From Undaria pinnatifida (lineage: Eukaryota > Sar > Phaeophyceae > Laminariales > Alariaceae), in contig JABAKD010000021.1 of the NCBI GenBank assembly GCA_012845835.1, positions 10,423,199 to 10,487,198 on the forward strand: DNA of 64,000 nucleotides, written 5' to 3'. Positions 41,922 to 53,749 of this stretch are shown here, piece by piece. Every line of letters begins with the position of its first letter. Position 1 is the first letter of the stretch. A program made the translations under genes and the position numbers. Below the pieces are notes generated by a model. The model was given only the letters and a program-made list of their open reading frames with translations. It made no database searches and was not told the origin of the DNA.

Positions 41922-42435
41922 TGTTGGTGATAGCGGCAGTGTGTATCGGCCGAGCTGCTGTAGATCATCTGATTGGATAGTTTAAATATTGAATTGTCAA
42001 TTGTAGTAAGTTGATGCTGGATATTCTGGGAGTACTCTTTGTGGTACTTCGGTACGTTGTACACAAGTACGAGCTATACAATGGACCGTAGGTGTGTGTG
42101 TGTCGGTACATTGGTATGTGGTACATTGGACACTTATCCAGTAGGAAGGTTCAGGCATTGTTGCTGTAGGTCTGACTATCGGGCTATTGTCATGTTAGGG
42201 GTATTGTTTGTGGTACGGGCAACAACCCGAGGGTTTTGTGGCACGTCTGAAAGTACATTAGGCCGTGTTCTGTGTTATGCGTTATCGGGTAGTTGCATAG
42301 CGTGATCCTGAGGGTGAGGTTGTGCGCGCCCACGAGCGCCCCCACCCTGCTCACTCCACCTTGCCTACCTGTCTCAAAAGGGCAATTGCTCAATAATACA
42401 ACATCTTTTCCCCAGAAGCCACGAGTTTACCAACA
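41922..42435 (+). repeat. Copia 5' LTR
   Basis: 514 bp, TGTTGG to CCAACA. It contains a GTGTGTGTGTCGGTACATTG segment and several GGTAC strings. Preceded by ACAAC. Confidence 0.95.
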
Positions 42436-42529
42436 CGCTATAGCGACAAAGGTGTCTACTGCTCCGTCGTCCCCTTGGACTACACTAGACTGCTGTACAA
42501 GAGAGGCCTGATCAACCTGTCTCATCATG

Positions 42530-43900
42530 GCTGAACCGGGGACACCTGCGGGTGGCCGAGTTCAGAGTAATCCACAGGATGTTGGTGAGAGGATGGTTTC
42601 CCTAGAGACGCAGTTGTCCCAACTTACGACTCTAGTCACGTCGCTTGTTGATCAACAGAAGGAACAAATGGAGTCCTCTGTGTCTGCTGTCGCGCCGGGA
42701 GGCGGCGGAACAGAGTATGCTGGTGGTACGCATTCTACCGATGTTCCTACTGGCAGGACCGCGGGAGGTACGGGCGGCGATGCCCAAGGCCTTGGCGTGT
42801 CCAGCATGGGGGCTGGGAGTAGTAGCCTTGCTGGCTCAGGCTTGAACCCTATTGTATTCGCTGTTAATCGTTCCTCTGCTGGTGCTGCAAGCTTTGGTTC
42901 GATTGGGATTGGAAGTGGGGCTGTAGGTAGCCAGTCTTTTGTTCCCGGGACTGTAGGTAGGGCTCTCGGAAGCCAGTCCTCTGTTCCTCCCGAACCTACT
43001 CCGTCGAGCAGGTGGTGGGAAAGTGTCGCCAGTGGAAACAATCTGATTCCTGGGGCCGGCATTACTGATACAGAAGAGAAGTTGGGTGGGGGTCCTTTCA
43101 AAGTTCCCAAGGCTCCTGTTTTCGATGGGACAGACGTGTCTTACCCCTCATGGTCGCAGAATTTTCTGCTAAGTGCCCGGCACAACAATCTGTATGAGGC
43201 GTTTGTTTCCGAGACTGAGATTCCGATTGCTGACATTGGTTTCGACTTGGCCCCCTGGGTAGAGAAAGGATTCAGTGTGGGTGTGCTGCGTCAGGCTGAG
43301 ATGGCATGGTGGTTTCTGTTCGACTGCTTGAAGAAGGATAGTCTGAAAACTATGGTTCGCCACGCTGGTTCTTCCAGCAAGGGTTTCGAGTGCTGACAGA
43401 TCATTCCAATCATTCTCTGCCGTTGAGCCAGACTCAGATTCGTGTGCAGGAGGAGAAACTCAAATCACTGCGCATGCGTTCGAATGAGAATCCCGCGATC
43501 TTCTTTGCATCTGTGAGAGAGACGCTTGGTGTGCTTCAAATGCTGGAAGTCAAGAAAGATGACAGAGAGGTGTGCAACCTGATGCTCGAGGGGCTGTCGC
43601 ATGAACATAAGACTCTGCGTGAAACTCTGGTGGTGTTCTGCCCGAATGACCCGTCGTTCATAGAGACTAAAGTGCGTGAACGGTATCTCGACTTGCAGAC
43701 TCAAGGTGGTCCGAAGAAACACAGTGTTGCTCTGATGTCTAGGCCTGAGAAGAAGAGTGCGAAGAAGCAGAACTGCAAGTCAAGGTCTAACTCCGAGTCT
43801 GACTCATCTAAGAAAACGGCGTTTCAAGGGAAGTATTTCAAGTGTGGGGAGGTCGGTCCGAAGAAGGACTGTCTGGCTCGTGTGATTGCTCATCCCTCCC
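42530..43900 (+). mobile_element. Copia gag region
   Basis: The first part is Gly/Ser/Thr-rich low complexity after an N-terminal helix with a heptad-like LETQLSQLTTLVTSLVDQQK. A typical Copia gag core follows (VFDGTDVSYPSWSQNFLLSA, then the later QEEKLKSLRMRSNENPAIFF stretch, like UBN2-type gag). A zinc-knuckle-like KYFKCGEVGPKKDC lies near 43,830. Confidence 0.8.
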
Positions 43901-44234
43901 AGACCGGATCATCCAAGGACGCCAAGAATGAAAACGGTGAGATATCTGAGTTGTCAGTGCTTCTGTCCCAAACTGGCTCGGACCTGAGGGATACCTGGAA
44001 TGATACCATGGTTTTTCTGTCCCAAAATCTCTCAAACGATTGGAGTGGTAACACGTATCTTGCATCGTGGTATGAATCTGTACTGGTGAATTGGGTGAAT
44101 TCTTATGGTGCTGATATTCCAACGCTGTATAGTGAAGTGGCGGACAGGATAAGGAATTATGTCGGTAGTGATCGTGTTATTCGTGATTCTATTCGTGAAT
44201 ATGCCACTTTCACCAAGAAGAGGTGTTTCGAAGA

Positions 44235-44490
44235 TTGGTATGCAGACACAGGTACCGCTTTCCACATGACAGATTGTCTCTCGTGTATGAAGGATGTGAA
44301 GCCTTGCCACAAGAATGTAAAGGGAATTGGTGGCGTGACTTGTGAGGTAGCTCTTTCAGGAACTCTGGAATTGGTGTTCGTGTCTGCTGACAACGAGTTT
44401 TTGGTAGAGTTGAAGAATGTGCTGTACTGTCCCAAATTGGGGTACAACTTTTTTTCCCCCAGCGCAGAATTTGATGGCGAGTCATGAAAT
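44235..44490 (+). mobile_element. Copia protease region
   Basis: WYADTGTAFHMTDCLSC matches the DSGAS-HM active-site region of Copia proteases, and LVELKNVLYCPKLGYNFFS is the usual downstream strand (VLYVP-L--NLLS). Confidence 0.8.
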
Positions 44491-44649
44491 GGTCTTGGTG
44501 GTCCTCGTGGTGTGATTACTGCTTTCCACGGACATGTGACTTTTGAGAATTTCGATGGCATGCTTGTTGCGACTACGTATCGTGTGGGTGATGACTCTAT
44601 TGGATCCGTGTTGGCTGCCCTCACTCCTTCAAACCCCAAGCACGAAACG

Positions 44650-45350
44650 AGTATGGATGTGAATGACTTTCATAACATTTATGCCCACTCACATGAAGGA
44701 TTGCTTCGTACTACTGCAAAACGACTGGGTATCAAGTTGACTGGTAGCCTAGATGCTTGTACGGGATGTTCGATGTCGAAGGCAATTAGAAAAGGGATTG
44801 CTCGTGAAACTAAATGGAGATCAGATAAAAAGTTAGGAAGATTTTATGTTGACCTGGGAGGGAAGAAGGCCGTTGTGTCCATAGGGGGAAAGCATTACCC
44901 CATGATTGTGAAGGATAATTTCACAAGGCGAGCATGGATCTTTTTCCTGAGAAGTAAATCAGAAGCTGCGAGTGCTTTCCGGAGTTCTCTTTCTAGTGTG
45001 CGTGCTGATGGAATCCCATCATTGGTTGAGACTGTTAGATCTGACAATGGAGGGGAGTTTTTCGGTGGAGAATTTGCATCTGTGTGCAATGAGTTCTTGA
45101 TTAAGCAAGAGTTCCCAGCTTACAGTCCTCAATACAACGGTGTTGCAGAGCGTGGCTTGGGATCGATAGAGGAGGCCGCAATGGCGGCTCGTGTTCAGGC
45201 GAAAGTTCTTTTCGGGCATGTACGGTTAACTAAGACTGACAAACTCTGGGCTGAGGCAATGCACTGGGCTTGCGAGGCACTTAATCACACGGCTTGTTCT
45301 GCAAACCCCGATTCCAAGTCGCCCTATGAAATGTGGTATGGGGAAGCTCG
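44650..45350 (+). mobile_element. Copia integrase
   Basis: The zinc-binding pre-integrase segment has HNIYAHSHEGLLRTTAKRLG and CTGCSMSKA. The core shows YVDLGG, then VRSDNGGEFFGGEF, then YSPQYNGVAERGLGSIEEAA, in the D, D, E arrangement. It would join element DNA to the chromosome. Confidence 0.9.
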
Positions 45351-46190
45351 TCCTGCTAAACCTTATCAATTTTTGAAACCGGCGTACTGCAAGTGGCAGC
45401 GACCGTCGAAGCTGTTTCCGAAGGGTGAGAGTTGCTTTTATGTCGGTCCTTCGAGAGACCACCCGCGTGATTGTCATAGAGTACTTACGAGGGCTGAGAC
45501 TATTCAGGAAACGAGGGATGTAACGTGGGAGGCGTTGCCGTCACAACTCCCTCCACCGCAACCTCCATTGCCGATAGAGATCGCGGAGGAGGGAGGGGAG
45601 GAAAGTGACAACGATGTAGAAGCCGAGGTATGGCCGCTTGTAAGGAGGGGAGTTGCCCACACACTGTTGCGAAAAAACGCGGCAGTGGTCCCCTCTGGTG
45701 CAGCAACGAACGAGGTAGTGGTCCCCCCTGGTGAAGCAGTCGATGTGGTTGAAAGTGTTGACGCAGAGAGTGTAGGTCGATCGCCGTTTGCCCCCTCTGT
45801 GCCATCTTCGCCCGTTCCCTCTGTGTCGTCTCCAGCACCTGAGTTCACCGATGGTGAGGGGCAGGGAGGGCAAGATGTGGGGGAACTAGAGTCGGTGGGT
45901 CCTGAAGAGCAGGATACAGAGTCTGTAGGGCCGGGAGGGCAGGAGGCAGAGGCAGAGACATCTCCTCCAGTTGCTCGTCGTCCGCGGCATGTAGCTGAGC
46001 TAGCTGATTTCAACAACCCTGCGCGTGAGAATGATGAAGTAAGAGAAGGTAGAACTCGCGCGCAAACCCGTGCAGTTAACCAGCAGAATGTATCTGGCCT
46101 TGTGGCCACTCTAGGGCCCGTCTGCGCAACAGAGATAATATATGCGCTGTTGGCGGAGCAGAGAGCAGGTGACGCAGTGGAATTGCCGAA
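45350..46190 (+). mobile_element. Copia integrase C-terminal and linker region
   Basis: A GKAG-like segment (FPKGESCFYVGPSRDHPRDC) is followed by a long acidic, Pro/Val/Glu-rich linker with low-complexity repeats before the reverse transcriptase, as usual in Copia elements. Confidence 0.7.
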
Positions 46191-46219
46191 AGAACTAGTG
46201 CAGGACGTAGAGTCTGAGC

Positions 46220-47010
46220 CTGATAGCTATCAAGAAGCCCGGCAATTGAAGTACGCCACGATTTGGAACGGAGCTATGTCTGCAGAAGTTGAAGGCTTGA
46301 TAAGGGCAGGAACGTTCACGTTAGCGGTAAAGATCCCAATAGGCTGTAACGTGATAGATGCTAGATGGGTTTTCAAATGGAAAGCAGACGAAACAGGAAA
46401 GATAGTGAAGGCCAAGGCTAGGCTTATCGCGAAGGGCTTCAGGCAGAAGTATGGTGTAGACTATCTTGAGACTTTCTCGCCTACTGCAAATCCTGCATCA
46501 ATTCGATTGTTGGTAGCATTGGCGTGCAAGTATTATTTGGAATTACTCCACTGGGACATTGAGCAGGCGTTTGTTCAGTCGAAGTTGGATCACGAGGTGT
46601 TCATGAAGTTGCCTCCTGGCTGTGGTTCGATGTCAGGAAAGGTTGTCCGTCTGAACAAGAGTTTGTACGGATTGCAGCAGGCATCTAGAACATTTTACAA
46701 GAGGCTAGTATCGGATCTAAAGAGGATTGGTTTGGAGCAGTCACTGTGTGACCCCTGTGTGCTGCGTTTCATGATGGGAGACGAGGTGATAGGGATGGTC
46801 GCGATTCACGTGGATAACATTCTGTATGCAGGAACTAAGAGTCTTGCCAAGGTGGTTGTAGAAGCTCTAGGCGATTCTCTTCCTACGAAGAATTTGGGTG
46901 AGGTCAAGTTCTTTCTTGGTTGCGCATTTATTCGCGACCGCGAGGCTGGCACGATTGAGATTTCTCAGGAGAGTTACATCAGGAGTGTGCTCGAGAGATT
47001 CAAAATTTGT
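46220..47010 (+). mobile_element. Copia reverse transcriptase
   Basis: The RVT_2-type pattern is clear: NVIDARWVFKWKADETGKIV, KARLIAKGFRQKYGVDYLET, LLHWDIEQAFVQSKLDHEVF, RLNKSLYGLQQASRTFYKRL and an AIHVDNILYAG palm segment. These are Copia-specific landmarks. Confidence 0.95.
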
Positions 47011-47289
47011 CGCACCAGCCCGATCCCTGCTTCCCCTGCTAACGATAACAGGTCCGTGATGAAGGATGAGGAGGCAGGAGATGTGCCGTTCCGAGACGTG
47101 GTGGGGTGCCTGATGTGGGTCGCCAATGGGACGAGGCCAGACATCTCGAATGCTGTGCGGGCGGTGGCGCGGCACTCTCATGAGCCAAAGAAGAGAGACT
47201 GGAAGACAGCTCAGAAGATTCTGAACTATCTTCTGGAAACGGCACATCTAACTCTGGAGTACAAGAGAGACAGTACGGTTAATGACGTA

Positions 47290-47710
47290 GGCACGTTGGT
47301 GTACGTAGATGCAGACTTTGCCAGCAAGGCCACTGACCGTAGATCAGTTTCGGGAGCACTAGTTATTGTGGCTGCCTGCCTTGTAGCTTGGCTTTCTTGG
47401 ACGCAGAAATGCGTTTCGCAGTCGACTTCTGAGGCAGAGTATCTTGCGATGGGCGATGGTGTGAAGGAGTCTCTGTTTGTGAACGGAATGCTTCAGTTCT
47501 TGAGGTCTAGTGTGGAGCCTCGTAAAATTGACGTCCTTGAGGACAACGAGGGAGCGATTGCGCTTGCAGAGAATCCGCTTAGCTCGAGCAGGAGTAAGCA
47601 CATCGACGTGAGGCACCACTTTCTTAGAAATCTGACCGAGGAGGGTGTGACCGAGATCACGCATGTTCCCAGCGAAAAACAACATGCGGACGTCCTCACG
47701 AAGGCTCTGC
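47290..47710 (+). mobile_element. Copia RNase H
   Basis: VYVDADFASKATDRRSVSGA, then SQSTSEAEYLAMGDGVKES, then EDNEGAIALAENPLSSSRSK and HIDVRHHFLRN, with the terminal HADVLTKALPR, are standard Copia RNase H blocks. Confidence 0.95.
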
Positions 47711-47826
47711 CGAGAAGTATTTTTGAAGTTCACCGTGACTTTGCATTGGGCTCTAGGAAGTAGGAATCTGATCTATTTTTGTTTGTCATACTGCATGTTG
47801 TGGGTCTGGTAGATACAAGAGCCCCT

Positions 47827-47834
47827 AGGAAGGG
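47827..47834 (+). other. Copia polypurine tract
   Basis: AGGAAGGG directly precedes the 3' LTR. Confidence 0.8.
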
Positions 47835-48348
47835 TGTTGGTGATAGCGGCAGTGTGTATCGGCCGAGCTGCTGTAGATCATCTGATTGGATAGTTTAAAT
47901 ATTGAATTGTCAATTGTAGTAAGTTGATGCTGGATATTCTGGGAATACTCTTTGTGGTACTTCGGTACGTTGTACACAAGTACGAGCTATACAATGGACC
48001 GTAGGTGTGTGTGTGTCGGTACATTGGTATGTGGTACATTGGACACTTATCCAGTAGGAAGGTTCAGGCATTGTTGCTGTAGGTCTGACTATCGGGCTAT
48101 TGTCATGTTAGGGGTATTGTTTGTGGTACGGGCAACAACCCGAGGGTTTTGTGGCACGTCTGAAAGTACATTAGGCCGTGTTCTGTGTTATGCGTTATCG
48201 GGTAGTTGCATAGCGTGATCCTGAGGGTGAGGTTGTGCGCGCCCACGAGCGCCCCCACCCTGCTCACTCCACCTTGCCTACCTGTCTCAAAAGGGCAATT
48301 GCTCAATAATACAACATCTTTTCCCCAGAAGCCACGAGTTTACCAACA
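47835..48348 (+). repeat. Copia 3' LTR
   Basis: 514 bp, one difference from the 5' LTR by eye (near 47,945). Followed by ACAAC and the remainder of the AAC tract. Confidence 0.95.
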
Positions 48349-48359
48349 ACAACAAAAAC

Positions 48360-49244
48360 TTATTGCGTATTACGATGCGCGTACGTACATGTCATAAGCT
48401 ATAAGGAGCTGAATGAAATGGCTTATTCAAGCGCATTGATTGCCATGTTTTGCACCCGCTGAAAAAGTGAAAGCTTGGATCGTCCTCGTCAACATCCAAT
48501 GTTAAACCCTGATGCTGCTTCTGATTAAAGTTCAAGTGCATGTGACGTACAACCAAAAGTGGCGCTACTCGAGGAAATAAATGAACGATGATGTGTGCAG
48601 TTACCCCTGCATACACGTAGGAGGGCTCCAAAACTTAGCGACAATAATAATAACAAGTCAGGACAAGGACGGCATGCAATGGGTGTCCAAATGACGATGG
48701 TGTATGCTCTACACGTAGTCTACCTACAAGGGAAGTACCATGTATGTGTAGCAGCCCATGTATGTATGTGTAGTTTCTGCCCTTGTATTGCTAGTTGAGA
48801 CTCATCATCTATCTGTAGTGTTGCTATTCGCTGGTTCTATGTTATACCGTAAATTTATTGCGCCGTGTCTTTCTTGCTCTCTTGTCGTAAATGCTAAACA
48901 TTTTAGTGTTGTGGTGATAAGCACTGCTAGCAGCAGCCGCTGCAGAACACGTACTACGCGGGCATGAGATTCTTTTTGTCTCTGTTGTGGTTCAATAAGG
49001 TGGGAAACAAGCTCTTCTAGATGTAACACACGCAGGCATGAAGTTATATTGTTGTATTAGCCTATAGTAATTAAGTGGGAGTTTCGAAACTAGTTCAATG
49101 CAACAACACCATAGACTACATACGATACCTACAACAACAGCAGCAAGCAGCAGTAGTAGTCTACATTTTTAATTTTTCCGGTACAACTGCTGCCCGTACT
49201 ACTGCTACTACTACGGATGCTGCTGTGCTCATGGTACATGTGAC
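48360..49244. other. no gene recognised
   Basis: Short frames only. Short GCAGCAG/CAACAACAG microsatellite strings occur near 49,128-49,155. No domain recognised. Confidence 0.45.
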
Positions 49245-49665
49245 CTGGTACATGCTATTGTTTTTTCTTTCCTTTCCTTTATCTTCTTTCTTTTCTTTGT
49301 TTCTTTTTCCCAAATGAATTGCGTCGTTCGTGCGTATGCGTAGTGACAGTGCTACGTGCAATATATTACGTGGTGCTCTTTCTTCGGTGGCGAGCGGTAT
49401 GGTCAGTTTTTCCACGCGCGAGTAGTGAGACGTATGCAGCAGTATGGACCAGGCACCTCGTAGGCGGACTCCTGATTTCACTGTTTTATGTTTCTGGTGG
49501 AGGCATGAATTGCATCAGCTGTGATATGTATGTGCGTTTATTTAGAACGTTTGGTTTGTTTGTGTTTTTCCCTCGGGTATTCCTCAGCTCCAGAGTGACT
49601 GGAACCTGTCCTGTGACCACGGACTTGATTATGCGAGTTAATGTGAGAACAACAACCTCAGGCAG
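49245..49665 (+). repeat. R11 repeat copy
   Basis: Pyrimidine-rich head, TTGCGTCGTTCGTGCGTATG, TTTCTTCGGTGGCGAGCGGT, TGGTGGAGGCATGAATTGCA, CTCCAGAGTGACTGGAACC and TTATGCGAGTTAATGTGAG, then a very short AAC tail. Homologous to 41,270-41,921. Confidence 0.7.
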
Positions 49666-49666
49666 G

Positions 49667-49953
49667 TGTTAAGATACGGCCTCGAAAGGCCTGTAATTGT
49701 CCGAATTTGAGATCATTTGGATGGGTTTCGTATGATAAGGTTTGGCGTTTTATATTCGGGAAAGTTAGGAAATAGATCGGAGGCACGTGCCTCCGATCTC
49801 AGAAGCAATCCGGGGCTCAGGTGGAATCGAATAAAGCAACGTCTCTACGAAGAAAAAGAAAGTGAGGACTCTCCGAGGATCTGCTCAATTGGCAGACCTG
49901 CAGGGGGCACTCTGTGTCCCCACGTTTAACCGTACAAATGGCGTCGTCGAAAG
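49667..49953 (+). mobile_element. R1 LTR-like repeat
   Basis: Starts TGTTAAGATACGGCCTCGAA (with a GGCCT-CGAA-AGGCC mini-hairpin) and is collinear with 31,053-31,340, including the 26-bp palindrome at 49,774-49,799. After TAACCGTACA comes AATGGCGTCGTCGAA, the string found after the R3 LTRs, which resembles a primer-binding site. It could be the 5' LTR of a longer element, possibly Gypsy-2, but the R1-like start at 62,867 matches only over about 60 bp. Confidence 0.6.
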
Positions 49954-51395
49954 CTTGACTTGCTATTGTGCCAGCGTTCTTCCAATCTCTCCGGTGTGTT
50001 TTTTCGTAGCGATTTTGCTTCCGCTTGCCATCGAGCCCACAACCCCTGTTCCTTCTCGGGTGGCTTCTCAATGGAGGGAGCGCCCTTCCTCCTACAACGG
50101 CGACCACAACAGCAGTGAGATGGCAGGGGCCCCTCCTGTTGGTCGCCGGGCACGTACCACACGGACGACACCTTCCAACTACGTGCGGACGAAACTTCTC
50201 TCTTCGGAGCACACTCCTCGTCTAGGCTTTTGGTCCCTCCTGTTGGTCGCCGGGCACGCACCACACAGACGACACCTTCCGAGTATGTGCGAACGACACT
50301 GTTCTTCAAGGCACACTCCTCGTCTCGGCTTTTGGTCGCATCAGTTCCCCGCCAGCTGGTCATAGACCACTCCGCAGTGGAACTGCCCAAGTCCCGCCCA
50401 TCAGACTTGTTTGCTCCGCGCTCTGCCAGCATGTTGTACTGCACATCTCCGCGAGTTGCCAGCATACAATCCCCAAGATCGGCCGTCGACCTGCACTTTT
50501 TTTGCGTTTCGGGGCTATGAGGAATATGCACGACGCGCCACGGACAACCATACTGGAACCGACCCTTCGAATGACGTGGACTTCGCTTGCTGAGAGAACC
50601 CATCGGCCAGCATACTGTACACCTTTGCTGTCGGAGCCAGACCGTTCTTCGCGGGACCCCCTTGGACTACGGGCGCCGTGCTCTAGGAGCTCATGTCGGG
50701 GTTCCTTCCTTGTGGTCCTCCCAGGGAAGGAACAGGCGATGCTCGTGGAATTTTTGGGCTTTTTCGTTGGGCGATTTGTTCCAGTACACGCGTTGTCGTA
50801 TGGATTTCAGTACATTCGTCGATCCGTCTTGCGCGTCGGACAAAGCTGCTCCCTTTCTGCTGAACATAGTACAGCTACTAAATTGAAGCAATTCGGACCC
50901 CTCCCCGATCTTTCGCGATCAACAGCGCTCTGCTACTGTGCGTCACGTAGCTTCAACCACCCTCATGTTCACAGCGCTACCAACTACAGCGCAGCATAAT
51001 GGGCTCGCTGTCAATGCATAAAATATACCGCCGGATTCTCTGCTGTAGAAGTCACTGTACAGCAGCCAAGCCGCCTACTTTTCTCCTGCCCGTCCACCAT
51101 ATAGCTCGACCCTTCACTGCCCCAGCGTCCACAGTTGCAGCACCGCAGCTCTGACATCCTCCGCTGCCGTGCGAGTGCTCCTTGCAAGTTCGATTCGAGA
51201 GTTTTTTTTTTTTTTCATCCTGGCCCCCCCGTGACAAGAACTTGAATTTAGTGAACGCTGAAACTCTGTGCTGGCTTTTTTGGGCAAGGCTGTCGGCGTG
51301 TGCGATGCCCTATATTCCACCATTCATGGGTACGCGGAGACTAATACCACTTTCTGTCTGGGCACAGCTGTGACAGTGCGGCACTCTGCACTACT
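49954..51395. other. no gene recognised; leader-like region with short repeats
   Basis: Overlapping open frames on several strands arise partly from the repeats at 50,132-50,340. No domain recognised. A T-run lies at 51,204-51,217. Confidence 0.4.
50132..50340 (+). repeat. 104-bp tandem repeat, two units
   Basis: CCTCCTGTTGGTCGCCGGGC starts each unit at 50,132 and 50,236. Both contain ACGACACCTTCC-A-TA-GTGCG and CACACTCCTCGTCT-GGCTTT. Confidence 0.85.
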
Positions 51396-51399
51396 GCCA

Positions 51400-52560
51400 A
51401 CGTAACTGTCCCTTTATAGTGCGGTCGGAGCTAGTACGGAATTTATTTTTCAGCTGTCCAGGCGTTAGGCCGTCTTCCTGCCGGTACATGTGCTGCCCTT
51501 CCACAATGCTGCTAGGATAAATGCTGCAATTTGTTTTTTTTGCAGCTGTCACGACGGATACAGTCCGTTGCAATGCGGTTTACAGTTGGTGGAGACGCTG
51601 AGCACTGCGCTGTAGGCGTAAACGCTGCCTCTCTGCTGCTGTTGGTACATGTGCTGCCCTTCACGATACTGCTAGGGTCTATGCTGACAATTTTTTTTCT
51701 CTGCACATGTTCGGACAGCTACTGCCCGCTACAGAGCGTTTACTACAGTTCGCGGAGATGCTGCGCTTTACAGCTTCTAATAGTGCAAGTGGGAATCAGC
51801 CCGTTTGATGCGGTACCTTTGGGGGCAAACAGCCTTTCTATTCGGCTGTGGGCGTACGCACCTTTTCTACAGCTCGTCTTGGTATTATACTACCCTTTTT
51901 AAGGCGGTTAATGTTGTCGTCACCCGTAATCACAGGATCTACTTGCAGCAATCAGCACTACTGTAGGCTCGACCTCCCCTCTATAGTGCGGTCGGTGGGG
52001 GAACTGCCTTGTTCGGACGCTATACTACCCATCTTGGTGCGGTTGGAATTGCCGTTACCTGCTAACACAGCAGCAATACTACAGCAATCAGCACTACTGT
52101 AGGCTCGATCGTCCCCCTATAGTGCGGACGGTGGGGAAACTACCTTGTTCGGACGCTATACTACCCATCTTGGTGCGGTTGGAATTGCCATTACCTGTTA
52201 TGACAGCAGCGATACTACAGCAATCAGCACTACTGTAGGCTCGATCGTCCTTCTATAGTGCGGACGGTGGGGAAACTACCTTGTTCGGGGGTTACACTGC
52301 CCATTTTCGTGCGGTTGGTACCTACGGACAAAGCAACGATACTGCAGCGAGCAGCACTACTGTAGGCGCGACCACCCCCCTATAGTGCGGTCGGGGGAAA
52401 CTACCTTGTTCGGGGGGTTATCCTGCCCATCTTAGTGCGGTTGGTATTGTCGGTACCTATGGGCACAGCAGCGAGCAGCACTACTGTGTAGGCGCGACCG
52501 TGCCCCTTTAGTACGGTCGGTGGGGAAACTACTTTGTTCAAGCGTTGTACTGACCTTGTC
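51400..52560 (+). repeat. satellite array A, units of about 120-137 bp
   Basis: GCAATCAGCACTACTGTAGG recurs at about 51,945, 52,082 and 52,218, with later variants near 52,345 and 52,467. Each unit also carries TATAGTGCGG-CGGTGGGG and TTGTTCGGACGCTATACT. More diverged units reach back to about 51,400. Confidence 0.85.
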
Positions 52561-52599
52561 CGCCGATTTGCGCATGTACAACCTTCCACCGTGCCAACT

Positions 52600-52915
52600 C
52601 CCCCTACACTACTGTTGGGGCGGATGCTGCCCGTTTTTATACGGTTTGCTGCGCGATTCTCTACTGTGGTACCCCCTCCTACGCTACCGTTGGGGCAGAT
52701 GCTGCCCGTTTTTTATACGGTTGGCGGCGCGAACCTGTACTGTGCTCCCCCCCCCTACACTACTGTTGGGGCAGATGCTGCTCGTTTTCTATACGGTTGG
52801 CTGCGTGATCCTCTATTGTGCCACCCCCCCCCTACACTACTGTTGGGGCAGATGCTGCCCGTTTTTATACGGTTGGCTGCGCGATCCTCTACTGTGCTAC
52901 CTCCCTACACTGCCT
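52600..52915 (+). repeat. satellite array B, 76-bp units
   Basis: CCTACACTACTGTTGGGGC starts at about 52,603, 52,678, 52,754 and 52,830, a regular 75-76 bp spacing. Each contains GATGCTGCCCGTTTTTATAC and GCTGCGCGATCCTCTACTGT. Confidence 0.9.
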
Positions 52916-53400
52916 AGGTTAAATGTTACCTGTTTTGGTGCGATGAGTGTCGGCGTGTTGGGCGACCCTTCACTGTGATACCTCCCCACACTACACCTAG
53001 ATTAAATGCTGCCTGTTTTGGTACGATGAGCGTCGGCGCGTTGGGCGAACCTTTATTGTGCTACCCCCTACACTGCACCTAGGTTAAATGCTGCCTGTTT
53101 CGGTGCAACGAGCGTCGACGTGTTAGGCGGCCCTTTACTGTGCTGCCCCCCTACACTGTTTGGGATAAACGCTGCCTGTATTGGTGCGATGGGCGCGGGC
53201 TTCTTGTGCAACCGTTTACTGTGCTACCCCCCTCCTACACTGCACCTAGGTTAGATGCTGCCTGCTTTGGTGCGATGAGAGTGGGCGGTTTGGACGACGC
53301 TTTCCTGTGCTACCCCCCCCCGCCTAGGTTAAATGAGGCCTGTTTAAGTGCGATGGGTGCAGACGTACCTTTACTTGTTGAACCCCCTGCACTGCGGTTA
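52915..53400 (+). repeat. satellite array C, units of about 76-80 bp
   Basis: CACCTAGGTTAAATGCTGCC, then TGTTTTGGTGCGATGAGCGT, recur about six times. The shared GCTGCC and CTACACTGC strings suggest that array C is a diverged relative of array B. Confidence 0.85.
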
Positions 53401-53749
53401 GGGTCAGTGCTGCCCATTTTTGGCTGCTTTTACGGCAGTTCGTGCAAGCGTTACCCGTATACCCTACGGTCAGACTGAGCGCTGCTCTTATGCTGCGGTT
53501 TTGGTGGACGGTACCCTTCTTACCGCTGTCCTCCTTTAATACGGCTAGTTGGCGTGGCTGCTACCATCACTGATGCTGGACGGAGTCGAGGCCCATGTCT
53601 TGCTGTTTGCTGAAACACAGATGTACACCTAATTGCGGACACCACAACAATATATCTGCCTCCATAGCTTATTTACGCGTCGTTCCCATCACGCTACCAT
53701 CCCCCACACCCCCTCCTTCCGCTGCCCTCCCTACAGACAACAAGCAACA

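Larger units (their letters stand above)
41922..48348 (+). mobile_element. young Ty1/Copia LTR retrotransposon
   Basis: It is bounded by two 514-bp LTRs (41,922-42,435 and 47,835-48,348), both starting TGTTGG and ending CCAACA. I find one difference between them, which indicates a very recent insertion. The 5-bp string ACAAC flanks both sides. The parts are in Copia order: gag, protease, integrase, reverse transcriptase, RNase H, then a polypurine tract AGGAAGGG at 47,827-47,834. The coding region has about two breaks, so the copy is not whole, although integrase to RNase H lies in one long uninterrupted stretch. Confidence 0.95.

Noticed and set aside
52520-52978. Cys/Leu/Pro-rich open frames
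   Set aside because: By-products of satellite array B.
52600-53400. CRISPR-like array
   Set aside because: Units are whole tandem satellite repeats of 76-80 bp with no unique spacers, and the surroundings are eukaryotic retroelements.
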